Part shown: piece by piece, positions 23,201-34,265 of the stretch | Position numbering within the stretch: position 1 is the stretch's first letter | How the letters are laid out: each line of letters begins with the position of its first letter | Assembly (NCBI GenBank): GCA_031771865.1 | Contig: JASISA010000042.1 | Location: 1,233,501-1,297,500, forward strand | DNA length: 64,000 nt | Source of the DNA: Nothophaeocryptopus gaeumannii | Lineage: Eukaryota; Ascomycota; Dothideomycetes; Mycosphaerellales; Mycosphaerellaceae | Direction: 5' to 3' | Program-made: the position numbers and the translations under genes | The notes under the pieces: generated by a model | Seen by the model: the letters and a program-made list of their open reading frames with translations, nothing else | What the model was told of the DNA's origin: nothing | Database searches by the model: none

Positions 23201-26008
23201 AGCGACCAGAGATTGACCAGTCTGGAGAACCAGCGAGCTGTCAACACCGCTTCCGACTTCGTCGCTCAGTACACAACTCGACAAGAGTATCGTCATCTGG
23301 ACGGTAAGATTCAACATGACGACGAATGGGCGCTGGTAGACTATAGTGGCACTGCCCATATTGTGCTTCACGATGCCGAGAAGCCTGTGGAAGATGAAGC
23401 CATCGAGCTTAGGAGTCTTGCACAGCGTCTCAAGAATCATGAAAGCGTCCCATTCGGTCAAGTCCGTGAGACGCTTCGCAATGCAGCTGGCATACTTAGC
23501 AGAAGTGCTTCGGATCGCGTGGCTCTCATCCAAGATCTTGTCGCCATTCCTTTCGCTATCTTTACGAAGCAGTCCATCAACCTCGGCATCTCCTTGTGGC
23601 TAGGTGTTATCAAGGAGAATCCTAGCCTAGAGTCGAGAGTGCTTGTCGAAGTTGCCGCTGGGTGGGAGGCCTCAGTCCGTCTGAAGAAAGGCTTTTTCTA
23701 TCCTTCCCTACAGCACCTCGATCCGTTCTACGTCAAGGAGGAATTCGCGCCTTCTAGCTGGGATGCTATCAAAAGACGCGAGGGCATTATTCATAACCTG
23801 ATCACGCCGCATCTTCGTCTGGCACACTTCCTTTCGAGCCATTTCAGCGCCTCCAGGCTCACATCGCCTTCGGTGGAACGGGTCTATGCCCGTCTCATGC
23901 GCGTTACTTTGCTTTCCATGAAGCGCACCGTTGCACAACCACTTGCGAGAGAGGTTCATTTCCACATTGTGTTGCTGGCTTTGAAGATACTGCGCTACAG
24001 CACGCACATGAGTGCAACCGCTCAATGGAGGCTGAAGGACGCTATCCTTTCTGCCAGTCTGTCTTGGTACACTACGCCACCGAAATGGTCCTATGGGAGC
24101 AATAGACTACAGGTAAAGGCCGAGAGAAAGCTTCTTGGCGACGTGATGGAGTGGCTAAAGATTCTGGGCAGTATTGGTGCCAAAGTAAGCCGGTCGCTGC
24201 CATCGTTGCAGCAGAAGCAGGAGCTGTTGTTCCATTTGATCACCTATGAGGTGGCTAAGCTTGCCGTGTGGCTCGGACCTCTTGGGCCAGATTCAGACAG
24301 CAGTGCGCCAGGGTCTTCCGATCTGCAGCGGCAGGAGACTGCTGTTGACTCGCTGCTCAAGACGGCATGGGAAGAAGACCCGCGAATCGCGGTCCAACTT
24401 GCCACTCGATTCTCGAATTCACTGAAGCTCAAGCAAGACATTCGACACTACATTCTTCGCGAACCGGAGAAGGCAATCCATGAGCCTGACGCCCTCTACC
24501 TCCTTCTAGGGTCCGAACTGCCCACCGATGTCAAGAGTCAACTCAAGTATCTGCTTTACTGGGCGCCACTCAACCCGATGGCGGCAGTGACATACTTCTT
24601 GCCAGGGTACAAGAACCACCCGATGATTCTGCAGTATGCGGTTCGCGCTCTAGAGAGCCACTCGGTCGATGTCACATTCTTCTACGTCCCACAGATCGTA
24701 CAGACTTTGCGATACGATGAGCTTGGGCACGTGGAGCGGTACATCATCGAGACTGGTGTCTTCTCCCAGCTGTTCGCCCACCAAATTATCTGGAACATGA
24801 AAGCCAATGCCTACAAGGACGAGGACTCGACTGACCCTGATCCTGTAAAACCAGTCCTGGATCGTGTCATGGACGCGCTGATCGGCAGCTTCACGCAAGA
24901 AGACAAGGGATTCTACCAGCGTGAGTTCGACTTCTTCGGCAAAGTGACAGGCATCTCCGGAACCCTGAAGCCATTGATTAAAAGACCCAAGCCGGAGAAG
25001 AAGCAAAAGATCGAAGAAGAGCTCCGTAAGATCGAGGTTGAGGTCGGTGTATACCTACCAAGCAATCCCGATGGCGTGGTCATTGGTATTGACCGTAAAT
25101 CGGGCAAGCCGCTTCAGAGTCACGCCAAAGCCCCATTCATGGCCACCTTCCGCATCCGAAAAGAAGAAGGTGACCCCGAAGCCGATGCACCCACCAGCCA
25201 GCAACTCCAGAAACGCAGAACATACGAGGTCTGGCAATCCGCCATCTTCAAAGTCGGAGACGATTGTCGACAAGACGTCCTCGCCTTACAACTCATAGCC
25301 GCCTTTCGAGGAATCTTCAACAACGTCGGTCTAGACGTCTATGTATTCCCGTACCGCGTGACAGCGACTGCCCCAGGCTGCGGAGTCATCGACGTGCTCC
25401 CCAATTCCATTTCTCGAGATATGCTCGGCCGCGAAGCCGTCAACGGATTGTACGAATACTTCGTATCCAAATACGGTTATGAAGATTCGATCCGGTTCCA
25501 GGAAGCTCGATCCAATTTCATCAAATCCATGGCTGCTTATAGTATTATATCCTATTTGCTGCAATTCAAGGATCGACATAACGGAAACATCATGGTTGAT
25601 GATGCGGGACATATCCTCCACATCGATTTCGGCTTTTGTTTTGATATCGCTCCTGGAGGAGTCAAATTCGAGCGAGCGCCTTTCAAACTCACGGAGGAGA
25701 TGGTTAAAGTTATGGGTGGGACGAATAGTCAGTCGTTTCGACATTTCGAAGAGCTTTGCGTTAAAGTCTTCCTCGCCTCCAGGCAATATGTGGAGCAGCT
25801 GAGCCACATCGTTCTTACGATGTTGGATAGTGGATTGCCTTGCTTCAAACCACTGACGATTCAGCATTTTAGGGAGAGGTTTGTTTTGGAGAAGACGGAT
25901 AAGGAGGCTGCTGCTTTCGTCAGGAAATTGGTACTTTGGAGTGAGAAGAGTTATTCGACGGGGGTTTATGATTATTTTCAGTTGTTGACGAATGGGATTC
26001 CTTACTAG
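20219..26008 (+). CDS. STT4: Phosphatidylinositol 4-kinase STT4 (type III alpha)
   Basis: A 1929-residue single-exon protein, close to yeast Stt4 length. It makes PI4P at the plasma membrane, feeding PI(4,5)P2 synthesis and cell-wall and actin signalling. The first 1300 residues are helical repeat-like and poorly conserved. The lipid-kinase accessory helical domain is around 1400-1590 (LLLGSELPTDVKSQLKYLLY). The kinase domain runs from about 1650 to the end, with catalytic DRHNGN at 1785, DFGF at 1803, and AAFRGIFNNVGLDVYVFPYR before them. No intron is needed. The start is the first ATG of the long frame; a short upstream exon cannot be excluded. Confidence 0.95.
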   Translation: MLNDVYRTRASTRRDALQKLAKLSAEATAADDDDRDIKRLCALGRPRGVKQENGTVNGEHREVHVSSIPMSVKELEVLIALCQAAPLVQTSKDAEALLRQLSPYVPEAHCQVFNASPVHQQLPPWETLSYDLTTAVLALGLNHQSLRSEAWTCINDTIDDLTASAEKTVWLKPLPEGATEYEINEQTLYVIQLSTSLLGFLNGIAKYVRVWSPEQRPTLVPQLHHILSEKFMVSLEGALSAVRNSQNTSRAVKEWKRWSRQYAAKSRPLGAMLLQQAFTNIVEESVLSLLPTTEPLSGASVLDFLLHRDPKAYQTHSESAKGLIDSLSDTIADEIRFLDADADYVKLGSIWQQRLAREVKASALRSFLCCCLLNGETPNDAVLLEWLNAITGDPSQMADEDLARVVLKSMATLASISETVVTTLTRSLPRLIVNGKMTPSTAAVACECLARVLKPLSQDVVISTLYSLGNVLSADADSKNKSSILDSGFSFSQNGFASHQGLGSAISLEFSDEEDTATAYGTVVQSIVSIAVARSEAQLTALVMSMLVQKIGKVSQAVDARVIVETSALGMCGGVTELKGLLRLYARIGTEALAQNNSLLAAAVTEARVRLATYIKKDSPFWEVYLMHLLGLCVSSGDTAGDRAIDSALTSKAIAQLFRPIALLASHDTTHSPELSDEDELLELGRDAWFNMAVHGFNIHSTATKEYASDLETLALYSVPLIDEARVDMPDSSIDLNPILRRGAGPQQLIQQKQSLIAVLPNCESDIKSLSYPESVFLNAALLVSTLRARGGDCTATLPYFLENKVKTTSLNNVMLGVSNYAVDVYLRKALSGERQSFAAPQVAVQLATFFEGCCHRIAKVQIAAISSCDRIINQIPSVLCQKASLFALLELLSIMWKACLDTETDEYSFRSHYRSEKGNVAVQVSDDAHFRQTTLTTFHTKCRVWVSKAVDVAPLDVKGMLQAYLEDYEDDGSYGHIALGRSFAVEMGSMLPASDQRLTSLENQRAVNTASDFVAQYTTRQEYRHLDGKIQHDDEWALVDYSGTAHIVLHDAEKPVEDEAIELRSLAQRLKNHESVPFGQVRETLRNAAGILSRSASDRVALIQDLVAIPFAIFTKQSINLGISLWLGVIKENPSLESRVLVEVAAGWEASVRLKKGFFYPSLQHLDPFYVKEEFAPSSWDAIKRREGIIHNLITPHLRLAHFLSSHFSASRLTSPSVERVYARLMRVTLLSMKRTVAQPLAREVHFHIVLLALKILRYSTHMSATAQWRLKDAILSASLSWYTTPPKWSYGSNRLQVKAERKLLGDVMEWLKILGSIGAKVSRSLPSLQQKQELLFHLITYEVAKLAVWLGPLGPDSDSSAPGSSDLQRQETAVDSLLKTAWEEDPRIAVQLATRFSNSLKLKQDIRHYILREPEKAIHEPDALYLLLGSELPTDVKSQLKYLLYWAPLNPMAAVTYFLPGYKNHPMILQYAVRALESHSVDVTFFYVPQIVQTLRYDELGHVERYIIETGVFSQLFAHQIIWNMKANAYKDEDSTDPDPVKPVLDRVMDALIGSFTQEDKGFYQREFDFFGKVTGISGTLKPLIKRPKPEKKQKIEEELRKIEVEVGVYLPSNPDGVVIGIDRKSGKPLQSHAKAPFMATFRIRKEEGDPEADAPTSQQLQKRRTYEVWQSAIFKVGDDCRQDVLALQLIAAFRGIFNNVGLDVYVFPYRVTATAPGCGVIDVLPNSISRDMLGREAVNGLYEYFVSKYGYEDSIRFQEARSNFIKSMAAYSIISYLLQFKDRHNGNIMVDDAGHILHIDFGFCFDIAPGGVKFERAPFKLTEEMVKVMGGTNSQSFRHFEELCVKVFLASRQYVEQLSHIVLTMLDSGLPCFKPLTIQHFRERFVLEKTDKEAAAFVRKLVLWSEKSYSTGVYDYFQLLTNGIPY

Positions 26009-29000
26009 ACGAGGAGGAAGGGGAAGAGGGAGGGAGAGGGGAAAAATCGTTGAAGATTGGGAGAACACAACACATGATAAGCCAGGGTATATAGATGTCC
26101 GTTGTTGTAATATTGATGAATTTCCGGGGGAAAAACCCTCATTGATCTTTTGGAGATGCTATTCCCTTGGGTGTGACAAGTCTTACGTTGGCAGACGGGG
26201 TCTAAGAGCTGTCAGTATTCTCGGCACCGTCGCGTGGTAGAAGCAATGTTCGCATCGACGAGAATTGATCCCCCGATTCATGACGGGAATTCGATTATGG
26301 CAGCGTAGTACAGAACAACAAATTTGACTTGATTCGATTTAGGAGCAGGACCACGCTGAGTGTCGAATGTCTTGAACCACGATGATTGAGGTGATAGGTC
26401 TCTGCCGCGGCTGTCCCTCTGGATTTATCTTTATTCGTGTACTGCAGTGTAGATGGCGGTGAACATACGCTGGAAAATGCTGCAGATGGCAGACCAGGGC
26501 CTGGCCACTGGAGAATGACTCCGGTTGTGACCTTTTCTCTCGCCATTTGAACCCACAACCTTGGGCAAGTATGGGGAAGCAGATGATGTTACTCCGTTGG
26601 TTGGACACTGTTGACAACATGCGCGTGCTTGCTGAATGGTAGAGGTGGACCTAGCACCGTGGAGATGCAGGTGCAACAATCAAGGTGGCCTCATGTTGGC
26701 TGCATTGAAGCTACCGGTTGTTCATCCACCATTCTGGTAGTGACGAGGTAACATTGGCGCAGCTTCTTCCCTTCCCCCATCGTGCCATGGATACTGCCGA
26801 AGCTGTTCGGATGTACGGTACGGGGTTCCGTGCACGAGAGTCGGTGCGATGCGTGTATATTCGCTGTGAGGTTAGAGAGACGGCACAGAGCTGCGGGGGC
26901 GATGCCCGTCGTCGGAGGAGAAGTTCAATGGGAAGCGTAGCCAAGGCGGTCTGTAATCGCTAGCTCGACAAGCGGCAGTGCTGGTGAACGACAGGTCGAA
27001 CAGCAAGTAGCATTCCTCCCTCTGCTACCATCTCACGACAACTCCGGCCGAGAGGAGGTCATTTGAAGCTTCTGGGTGCTCCGTCGAGCTCGCTGCACAA
27101 AGTCCGCTTTCGTAGTAGGGTGCCAAAGTCAATCATAACAAGCTCGCAGCGACCTACCACAGAATTGCCGTTGGCAGACAATCCCCCGTGAGACTCGCAG
27201 CCGCGGGAAAGTAAGAGATCGGAGTAAGCAGATTGAGGCTGGTACCGAGTACTCTTTGAAATGCAAATCTCTGCCCAAGAGGATACGCGAGGACCATTGG
27301 AGAGGAGGTATCCTCCGGGGTCTTCTACGCTGCGTCCCCTCCCAGCTTCTCAATGTGATCCTGATGACCCCACGAAGGCCTCCAATCGCTGCCAGTCGAG
27401 TTGCCAGTGTTGGCAGAATGAGGTCTGCATCATGGCAGGGCAGGTGCGGTGACGGACCCGTGTGGAGGGATGTGTGACATCGTGTAGACAGCTCAGGTTG
27501 ACGATCGCATATCTGTCATTGTGGCTAATCGGGCCGTTGTGTAAGTGTCAGAGGCGTTTGCTCTTTGGCAGGCCCATCAGGAGGATCAAATCGGATGAGC
27601 TCTCCGGGCTGCATGCATGATGAGAGTGGACATGAACACCGACATCGCGTCCACGCTGTTCTCCACCTGCCCGCCACGATGCCTGCCGCCGAGCAGGCCA
27701 ACGCCACAGAGGTGCCTGCCAACTTCGCTCGAGGCGTCGGTGGCGCCTGGGACAGGATCCTAGGTTCAAGCAGGGCACGGAAGAAGTCAAGCCTTTCTGC
27801 TGCGCCGCAGCCGGACCTCACCCCGAGCGCTACGGCAGAGTTTCAATCGACCGCATCTCTCCGTCGCTGTCTGCTGTGTCTTCGGAATGCGCCCGTTCTC
27901 CCTCCTTTTCGCCCCCGCAGCAGACATTGCAGACTGTGGACGCGACCGATGTGAGCACAGTCCCAGAAGGGTGGTCTGATGCGCTGCCGATCGGAGCACA
28001 GCGTAGAGCATCCGGCAGCACTGTGCGACGTAAGGCCGGGCTGGATTTCAATGGACTTCGCTTCCAATACAACTGCCGAACGCTCTGGACTAGAGATTCC
28101 GGCGATGTGGTAGAACTAGCTATATGGCGCCTCAAGCGGCGTATGGCGCCAGCGATTACAACTAAGCTATCACGAGCCACGTTGCGGGCGGGAGGAAAGT
28201 GTTCAGCGATTGTCACTGTACATAATCGAGCTTCGTCGCGGACTCCGGAGCCTGGTTGTTGGGCTGCGACGCTGCTGGGGTCGTAGTTGTTGGAGAGCAT
28301 AGTAGGCGTGCTGCTGTTGCTCTTCTGCCGTCGCCGCCACATCGCCCACGCTGGCTCGGCACCGATAGCGTGCTTCATGTCATGTCAAGCGCGCCTCGTG
28401 TCAAGCGTATCTCCTAGGAAGGAAGAGGATAGAGTGGTCGGTCGGCCTGCAGTGAGGATCTTCGACTATGCAGCTTATGATCCAAGCGTCAGGCACACAC
28501 ACAGTGGGCATGTCTGCTGGGCCTTGCTGGCCAGTGCCACAAAAGACCCTGGCCGCTCGGCTACCGCTAGAGCTAGAACTAGTGGCGATCCCTTCACGAG
28601 GCATGGCATGCTGGCGAAGGAAGACTTTCACACGCCGGGAAGAACAGACACGGTCTTGCCTGCGTGTCACCCACGTCCCTCGTCCCATCCGATGCAATTT
28701 CTCCGCCGCCCAGCACCCACCTCGCCGGGAGAGGAAAGGGCAATATAGCGGGAGAAGGGGCGTTTCTCCGATGCGCCCACGTCGCTCACACGCTCACACG
28801 CTCACACACTCACACTTGGCACGCTCGCCTCGGCGCCGTTCGCTGACCTCTTGCACTTGCACTCGCACTCTTGCACCTTGCACGCCGTATCGTCAGGTCG
28901 GGTCCAGGTATGCACCAGCGGCTGCTGCGGCGCGCTGCATCGCACGGGTGGCGCATTAGGGGTGCACTACGCATTGGACTGCTGCCAAATTTCAGCGCTG

Positions 29001-29327
29001 CGCTGCGCCTGGAGGTCTGCGGTGCGGAGGCTAGTGACCGAGCACTCGTGCCATCGGACCCTCCTTTGGGTCTAGATTTGCATTCGCCCAACGAGCACTG
29101 CAAGCAGGCCTGTGCCTACGATGCCGCCAGCACTCGCGCTTTGCGTCTTCTACCCGGGACCTGCACTCGATCATAGTCTGGTCCTGTTATTGGACCGTCA
29201 CACGGCACTCGACTACCTCGTCTCCCGTTCTGCTAAAACTCTGTGGCTTTCTTTTGACGTTCATTCCTATGATTACTACTGACTGCCGCGGCTCACTTCA
29301 TCTTTCCATGTACTCCTAAGCTGTACC
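26009..29327. other. Long intergenic region upstream of the YTH gene
   Basis: 3.3 kb with no gene I can support. It is GC-rich from about 27500 to 29100, with overlapping open frames on both strands: minus 27830-28378 (182 codons), plus 27565-27954 and plus 27876-28286. None has a known motif, and the strands contradict each other. Near 28785-28890 there are short CA-rich tandem motifs (CTCACACG and TTGCACTC types). The last 500 bp probably form the leader of the YTH gene. Confidence 0.4.
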
Positions 29328-31199
29328 ATGAGCGGACCAGACCTCAACGCCTCCCACCAGGGCCAGGACAACTCTTCCCAGGCAGCCTTCCGTGGATCAG
29401 GACAGTCTTCATCTCGCCAACAAGAAAGGTATGGACGCCGTCGTCATTCTCATTTACCTGCCGAGACAGTACCAACATCTGATTGCAGTAGTGCACCCTT
29501 CCAATCCCAATTGGAGTATCTGTCCCAGACCCAACACCAGCTCCCACAGAATGTCGGTCAATACGGACAGCAGCCGTTCGACATGGCTTCACTGGCAGGA
29601 GCCTTACCGCCCAATCCCCAGGGAGGCATGACACCGCGTCCATATGGAAGCAGTCAGGACCCATCACAACTTATGTCTGCGACCAACCCGTACCATCAGA
29701 ACCCATCAGCAGCAATGTGTTTTCCAGGACAGCGTGGACCTCAATTTGCGGACCCTACAATGATGGCGAGAGCACAGCAACAGTTCCTTGGTGCCCAGTA
29801 CGGCGCTGGACCCAGCCCAATTCAAAGACAGCAAGCCTTCGGGATGCAAGGCCAAGTGCCTTTCTCTCCAGTCGACCCGTATGGATATGGCATGAGCCCG
29901 ACACAATTTTCACCAGTGACTCCAGGGTTCCCAGCTGCACCTTTCATAATGCCTGGGATGCCAACCGATCTCTGTACTATAAGACGGCCTTTTAATGTGT
30001 AGGTCTTCGCTAACAACTTCGCAGCACAATTCGCACGTCGTGGCTCCGCTGACACTGGTCCAATTCCGAACTTTCCAAGAGGACCTCCGAGAAAACCAAA
30101 GCAGTCCGGTCACGCTCTTTGGGTTGGCAACCTACCTCCGGCAGCTATGGTGACAGACTTGAAGGATCACTTCTCCCGCGACGCCACGCAGGATATCGAA
30201 AGTGTATTCTTGATTGCTAAGAGCAACTGTGCTTTCGTGAATTACCGGACCGAAGCCGCCTGCGTCGCTGCGATGAACCGATTCCACGATTCGCGATTTC
30301 ATGGCGTCCGACTGGTGTGCAGATTACGAAGAGGTACGGCTTCGAGCTCCGCTGCAACTCCCACCGAAGACAGTGTCGAAACGACGCCTCCGAGCGACTC
30401 TCCCGCACCTGCTGCTGCGCCAAGCGCAGACGCAACCGGCCCAACCATCGCGAGAAGCCAATCAGGCCCGAGTGAAGTGGATGAAGTGACTGGTCCACCG
30501 TCGTCTGCTACCGCTGAGAAAGTGTCTGAGAAGTACTTCATTGTGAAGAGTCTCACGGCGCAGGATCTCGAGGCTAGCGTTCGCAATGGCATTTGGGCTA
30601 CACAGTCTCACAACGAGGAGTCATTGAACCGAGCATACGACCAGGCGGACAATGTGTATCTGATCTTCTCAGCCAACAAATCAGGAGAGTACTTTGGCTA
30701 CGCACGAATGTCCTCCACTATCTCCGGAGAGCCTGTCAGCCTGTCTTCTCTTCCCGCACCAGAGGAGAACAGCGGAGATTCTGCTGGCTCACCGCAATCG
30801 ATCCCTACACCAGCGACGGCGACAGCGCCCAAGGGACGCATCATTGACGATTCGGCACGTGGTACGATATTCTGGGAGGCCGATCATTCGGAAAATGACC
30901 AGTCAGCGTCTTCCGCTAAAGACACATCTGGCGGCCAGAACTGGGGCAAGCAATTCCAGATTGAATGGCTCTCCACCAGCAGACTGCCCTTCTTCCGCAC
31001 GAGAGGATTGAGAAACCCATGGAATGCGAACAGGGAAGTGAAGATCGCCAGAGACGGTACAGAGCTGGAACCAAGTGTCGGCAGACGTCTGGTACAGATG
31101 TTTCATCGTCCGCATCCGTCCCCTGCAGTTCCGAACCTGAATATGCCGCCGCCTCACACCCAGCCTCCTGCTGGCTTTGCACCTACTCCCGCTCGATGA
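29328..31199 (+). CDS. RRM and YTH domain RNA-binding protein
   Basis: Three exons: 29328-29428, 29489-29973 and 30025-31199, giving 586 residues. The N-terminal 220 residues are Gln/Pro/Gly-rich and disordered. An RRM lies at about 226-300 (ALWVGNLPPA, later CAFVNYRTEAACVAAMNRF), followed by a Ser/Pro/Thr linker. A YTH domain lies at about 366-557 (YFIVKSLTAQDLEASV, GIWATQSHNEESLN, GEYFGYARM, NWGKQFQIEWL). YTH domains read N6-methyladenosine in RNA; fungal relatives (Mmi1, Pho92) control mRNA decay and meiosis. The first intron (60 bp, GTATGG donor, TTGCAG acceptor) is a multiple of three without a stop, so its retention would add 20 residues. The second (51 bp) is required, because the unspliced frame stops at TAG 29999. 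Confidence 0.88.
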
Positions 31200-32857
31200 C
31201 AACTACAGTTCTTGAATAGGACTGATCCGAGTTGCCGAACTGAGAAAGGCGGGATTGTGGCATAGTTAAGGAGTTGAGGATGCGGGCATCTTGACAGACA
31301 AAGCATTTGCGTGGAACGGCGACAGTAAAGCATCGAAAAAGGCGGATTAAGTGAATGAGGAGACATTGCATAGCGACGACTGACGAGCTGTTGCTCGCAT
31401 CTGGACACTGCGGACTTTGCAGTGTACGAACTGTGACTGGACTGCACTTTGGTTGTTCACCGGACTGGATATGGCCACAACCGGGCATGAAGGTATGGGC
31501 GGTTGCGAGCATTCCTTGGCTGATCTCTCCTTCAGTGTCCAGCGTTTCAGCGGTCATCTAGTCCAATAATTCCGCGATCTAATCACACTCCTTACCGAAT
31601 TATTGACACTCGATCCTTCCACCGCTCTTTCACACCTGACCTCTTCTGCATGAGTAACTTGCATTTCTAGCTCCAACAATATCAATGGCATACCGTCACC
31701 TGCGCGTACAAAAATAGTAGGTGTCACCAGAAGCCACGGACTGACGGATCCAGATCCGTGAGACGTCACGATCTCAGTCGACACGACTGCAAGGCTGCAA
31801 GGCTGATGCTAGAGAATAGCACCTTTTGCAAGCATGTGTGCCTGTACTTCTGCAGCACAGCAATCTTTGACGAACAACCAGATTTCTTGGCAGGGCAAGC
31901 CAGAGCCGTTTCAGTGACGATCTTAACCGCAGAAAGGCGAAATCCACGCGGCTGGCACTGCAGTCTTTTCTCATTCGGATACGATCGTCGAGACTGCGAA
32001 AAAGGGACGCACACATCACAGGCGCACACCGGAAGTCTCCATGGTGAAAAAGCCAGGTTTTTCTCCTTGACAAGTTGGCAAGAACAGCCGGTTTTTCTGG
32101 TTGTGTGGCGTAAGCGATGTCCTATTGGCGTGCGTTAATGACATATGCACCGACGGTGGCAGCTCCGACTGATGGTCAATGACGGGAGGTGATGGTCGAG
32201 AATCGGGGTCTGGCTAGCAAACGGTTGTGGCTGTGAAATACTGGGGCAGCAATATTGCAGGCTTCCCCTGAGCCTAGTAAGAGATGGAATATCCCGGAGG
32301 CAGTGATGTGTGCGTACAATGTAGCGAACTAGAGGGTATTGCTAGAGCATTGCGTAAGACTGTGATGACGATGATGAGATGAAGTCGGGAACTCCGAACG
32401 GGCCGTTGGCCGTTGGTGATTTAAGCGAAGCTTTGGTCGTGACAGATCATTCTCTATCGAACGTGTCCCGCGCGCTGCGATGAAGGGTCTGGCCGAACAC
32501 ATGTCAAGCGCGGATGCAGCTCCGGCTTCAGTGGAGCAATTCAAGATTCCTGGTAATAGTCGGCGAAGAGAACAGAGATAGCCTTCAGCCCTGAAACCGC
32601 AATGGAGTTCAATATAGTTCCCCGCAGAAGACACTCCCGCCGCGCTGCTTCCGACGAGCAATGTTTAAGCATCTTGAAACACTGCTCAATGCCGAGGCTG
32701 GGGTTTTCCGAGCCAGCAAACGATGCTGAGCAGATCGGAGGAAGCCATCTTGACCGAGCCAACCATCATCTCAGATGTCTACTCTCTCTCTCCCTCCCTC
32801 CCTCCCTCCCTCCCTCCCTCCCTCCCTGCGAAGACATCTGAACACGCCTCAGCCCGC
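31200..32857. other. Intergenic with a microsatellite
   Basis: 1.66 kb between convergent genes. Apart from the CCCT microsatellite near its right end I see no gene or RNA. Several short frames are open without recognisable content. Confidence 0.45.
32782..32827 (+). repeat. CT / TCCC microsatellite
   Basis: A CT run (32782-32790) passes directly into about nine perfect TCCC units (32791-32827). It lies 30 bp beyond the stop codon of the coiled-coil gene, in its 3' flank, and is likely length-variable. Confidence 0.95.
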
Positions 32858-33495
32858 TCATCCGTTGGAGGACTCTTCAAGATCTTGGATGCGATCATTG
32901 ACAGCCACTTGGAGTTGATTGAGTGTCGACACCCATCCGCTGTCGATCGAGTTGTAGCACTCTTCGATTTTGGCTTCCAGCGACCGCTTTTGCTGGAGAA
33001 GTTCGCGCAGATGATCGAGTTTGGGCCGTCGAAGGTCGCGCCTGCCGTAGGGTAAGTGTAAGTTCAAGCGGGGATGTGGTTTCCAGATTTGGTGGGGTAG
33101 GTGCGAGGGTTGGAAAGTTACAGGAGAGGCAAGCTTGATACTTACATCCTGACTTCGTGCTTTCGACGAGCTTCGTCCGTCTTCTTGTTGACTTGGGCGA
33201 CGCGTTGTTTACGGGTGCGCTCGATTTCTTTCTCGCGTTGTTCCCTGTGTGCTTTGGACTAGATGGCAGTGAGCATGGTGACGATGTCGAAATGAGGGAA
33301 CGAAGGAGACGTGAAGATGCCAGGAAAGTTATATACCCTCTGCTTCTGCTTGTTTGCGGCAGAGACGAGTGTTGCCGTGTCGATTTGCTGCGACTCCTGC
33401 GTGCCGTCTTGACCCTGGACGTTGCCGTCCTCTGAGGCATCAGACAAGAGCGGAGGCTGAGCAGCAACTGCCTTGGTGGACTTCTTGGGCGCCAT
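32858..33495 (-). CDS. Small coiled-coil protein, unknown function
   Basis: Three exons: 33337-33495, 33146-33258 and 32858-33041. The introns are 78 and 104 bp (GTATAT and GTAAGT donors, TAG and CAG acceptors). The product has 151 residues, starting MAPKKSTKAV. The middle is highly charged and helical (REQREKEIERTRKQRVAQV), and the C-terminal half continues as a coiled coil with DHLRELLQQKRSLEAKIEEC. No catalytic motif. The length and heptad-like pattern suggest a small structural or adaptor protein. An in-frame ATG eight codons upstream (33519) is possible, but 33495 has the better context (AATATGGCG). Confidence 0.75.
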
Positions 33496-34265
33496 ATTGA
33501 ACGGTGCTCGTCTAGTCATCGATTGAAAGGGTCGATGCCTTCTCGGAGTTGGGTCGTGAACACGTGAGGTTGGATGCGATTGGGAGGAATGTCACGTTAC
33601 AGAGCAAGTCGCGTCTGGTCACAGTGGTGAGACGCGGTTTCCCTGTCGTTCCCGACTAAGCCTGCCTTCTGTTTCAATCTCCTTTCAAGCGCTAGCTGTG
33701 GCGCCACCGTGTGACCGCACCTTGCAAATAGAACCAAGGTGTTGGTGGGTGTTTGGGGGATTGATGAGGTTTTATTTGACTTGAGGCGGATAGATGGATT
33801 GCTTCACCTTCCCTGTCGCTTGATACTTGTTCTAGAAGCGCATCGTGGGATTCGTGACAGGGATGCTGGCGCGTGGAGATTTGTGTGAGGCTGAGGACTG
33901 CAGACCCTTGTTCCGAACACGAAGCTGCCCCTGCTGCCCTCGGTCACACTGCGTTTGCAGAGCGCGGCCCTTCAAGCCTTGGGTGTCAACTTCCACAATT
34001 GCAAGGCCGACAATCCTTCCCTCCTGATACGCGTACATCCTCAACCGGCCAAGACCTCATTGCATACTCGACTTTCATGCCTCAGACAGCCTCCGCGTGA
34101 TACGATGCGAAGCGCATGACCCTCAACCAGCTCCCGCGCATTCCCTGCTCCATACGCTCGTTTCCGTCCTGGTTTGGCTCCATCCCAAAGCATCCAGTGC
34201 TACTATTGACCCAGAAGACCTGCGCAGGATCGCATACCACTGGCACATTTGAATAGCGGCGCACC
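33496..34265. promoter_or_regulatory. Divergent intergenic region
   Basis: 770 bp between the starts of the coiled-coil gene (minus) and the RhoGAP gene (plus). No gene supported; both promoters should be here. Confidence 0.45.

Noticed and set aside
27830..28378. 182-codon minus frame and competing plus frames
   Set aside because: Both strands look equally protein-like because the DNA is GC-rich; nothing decides between them, so no gene was called.
32782..32827. CRISPR-like or telomere-like repeat
   Set aside because: Simple CT/TCCC microsatellite; no spacers and not the fungal telomere unit.
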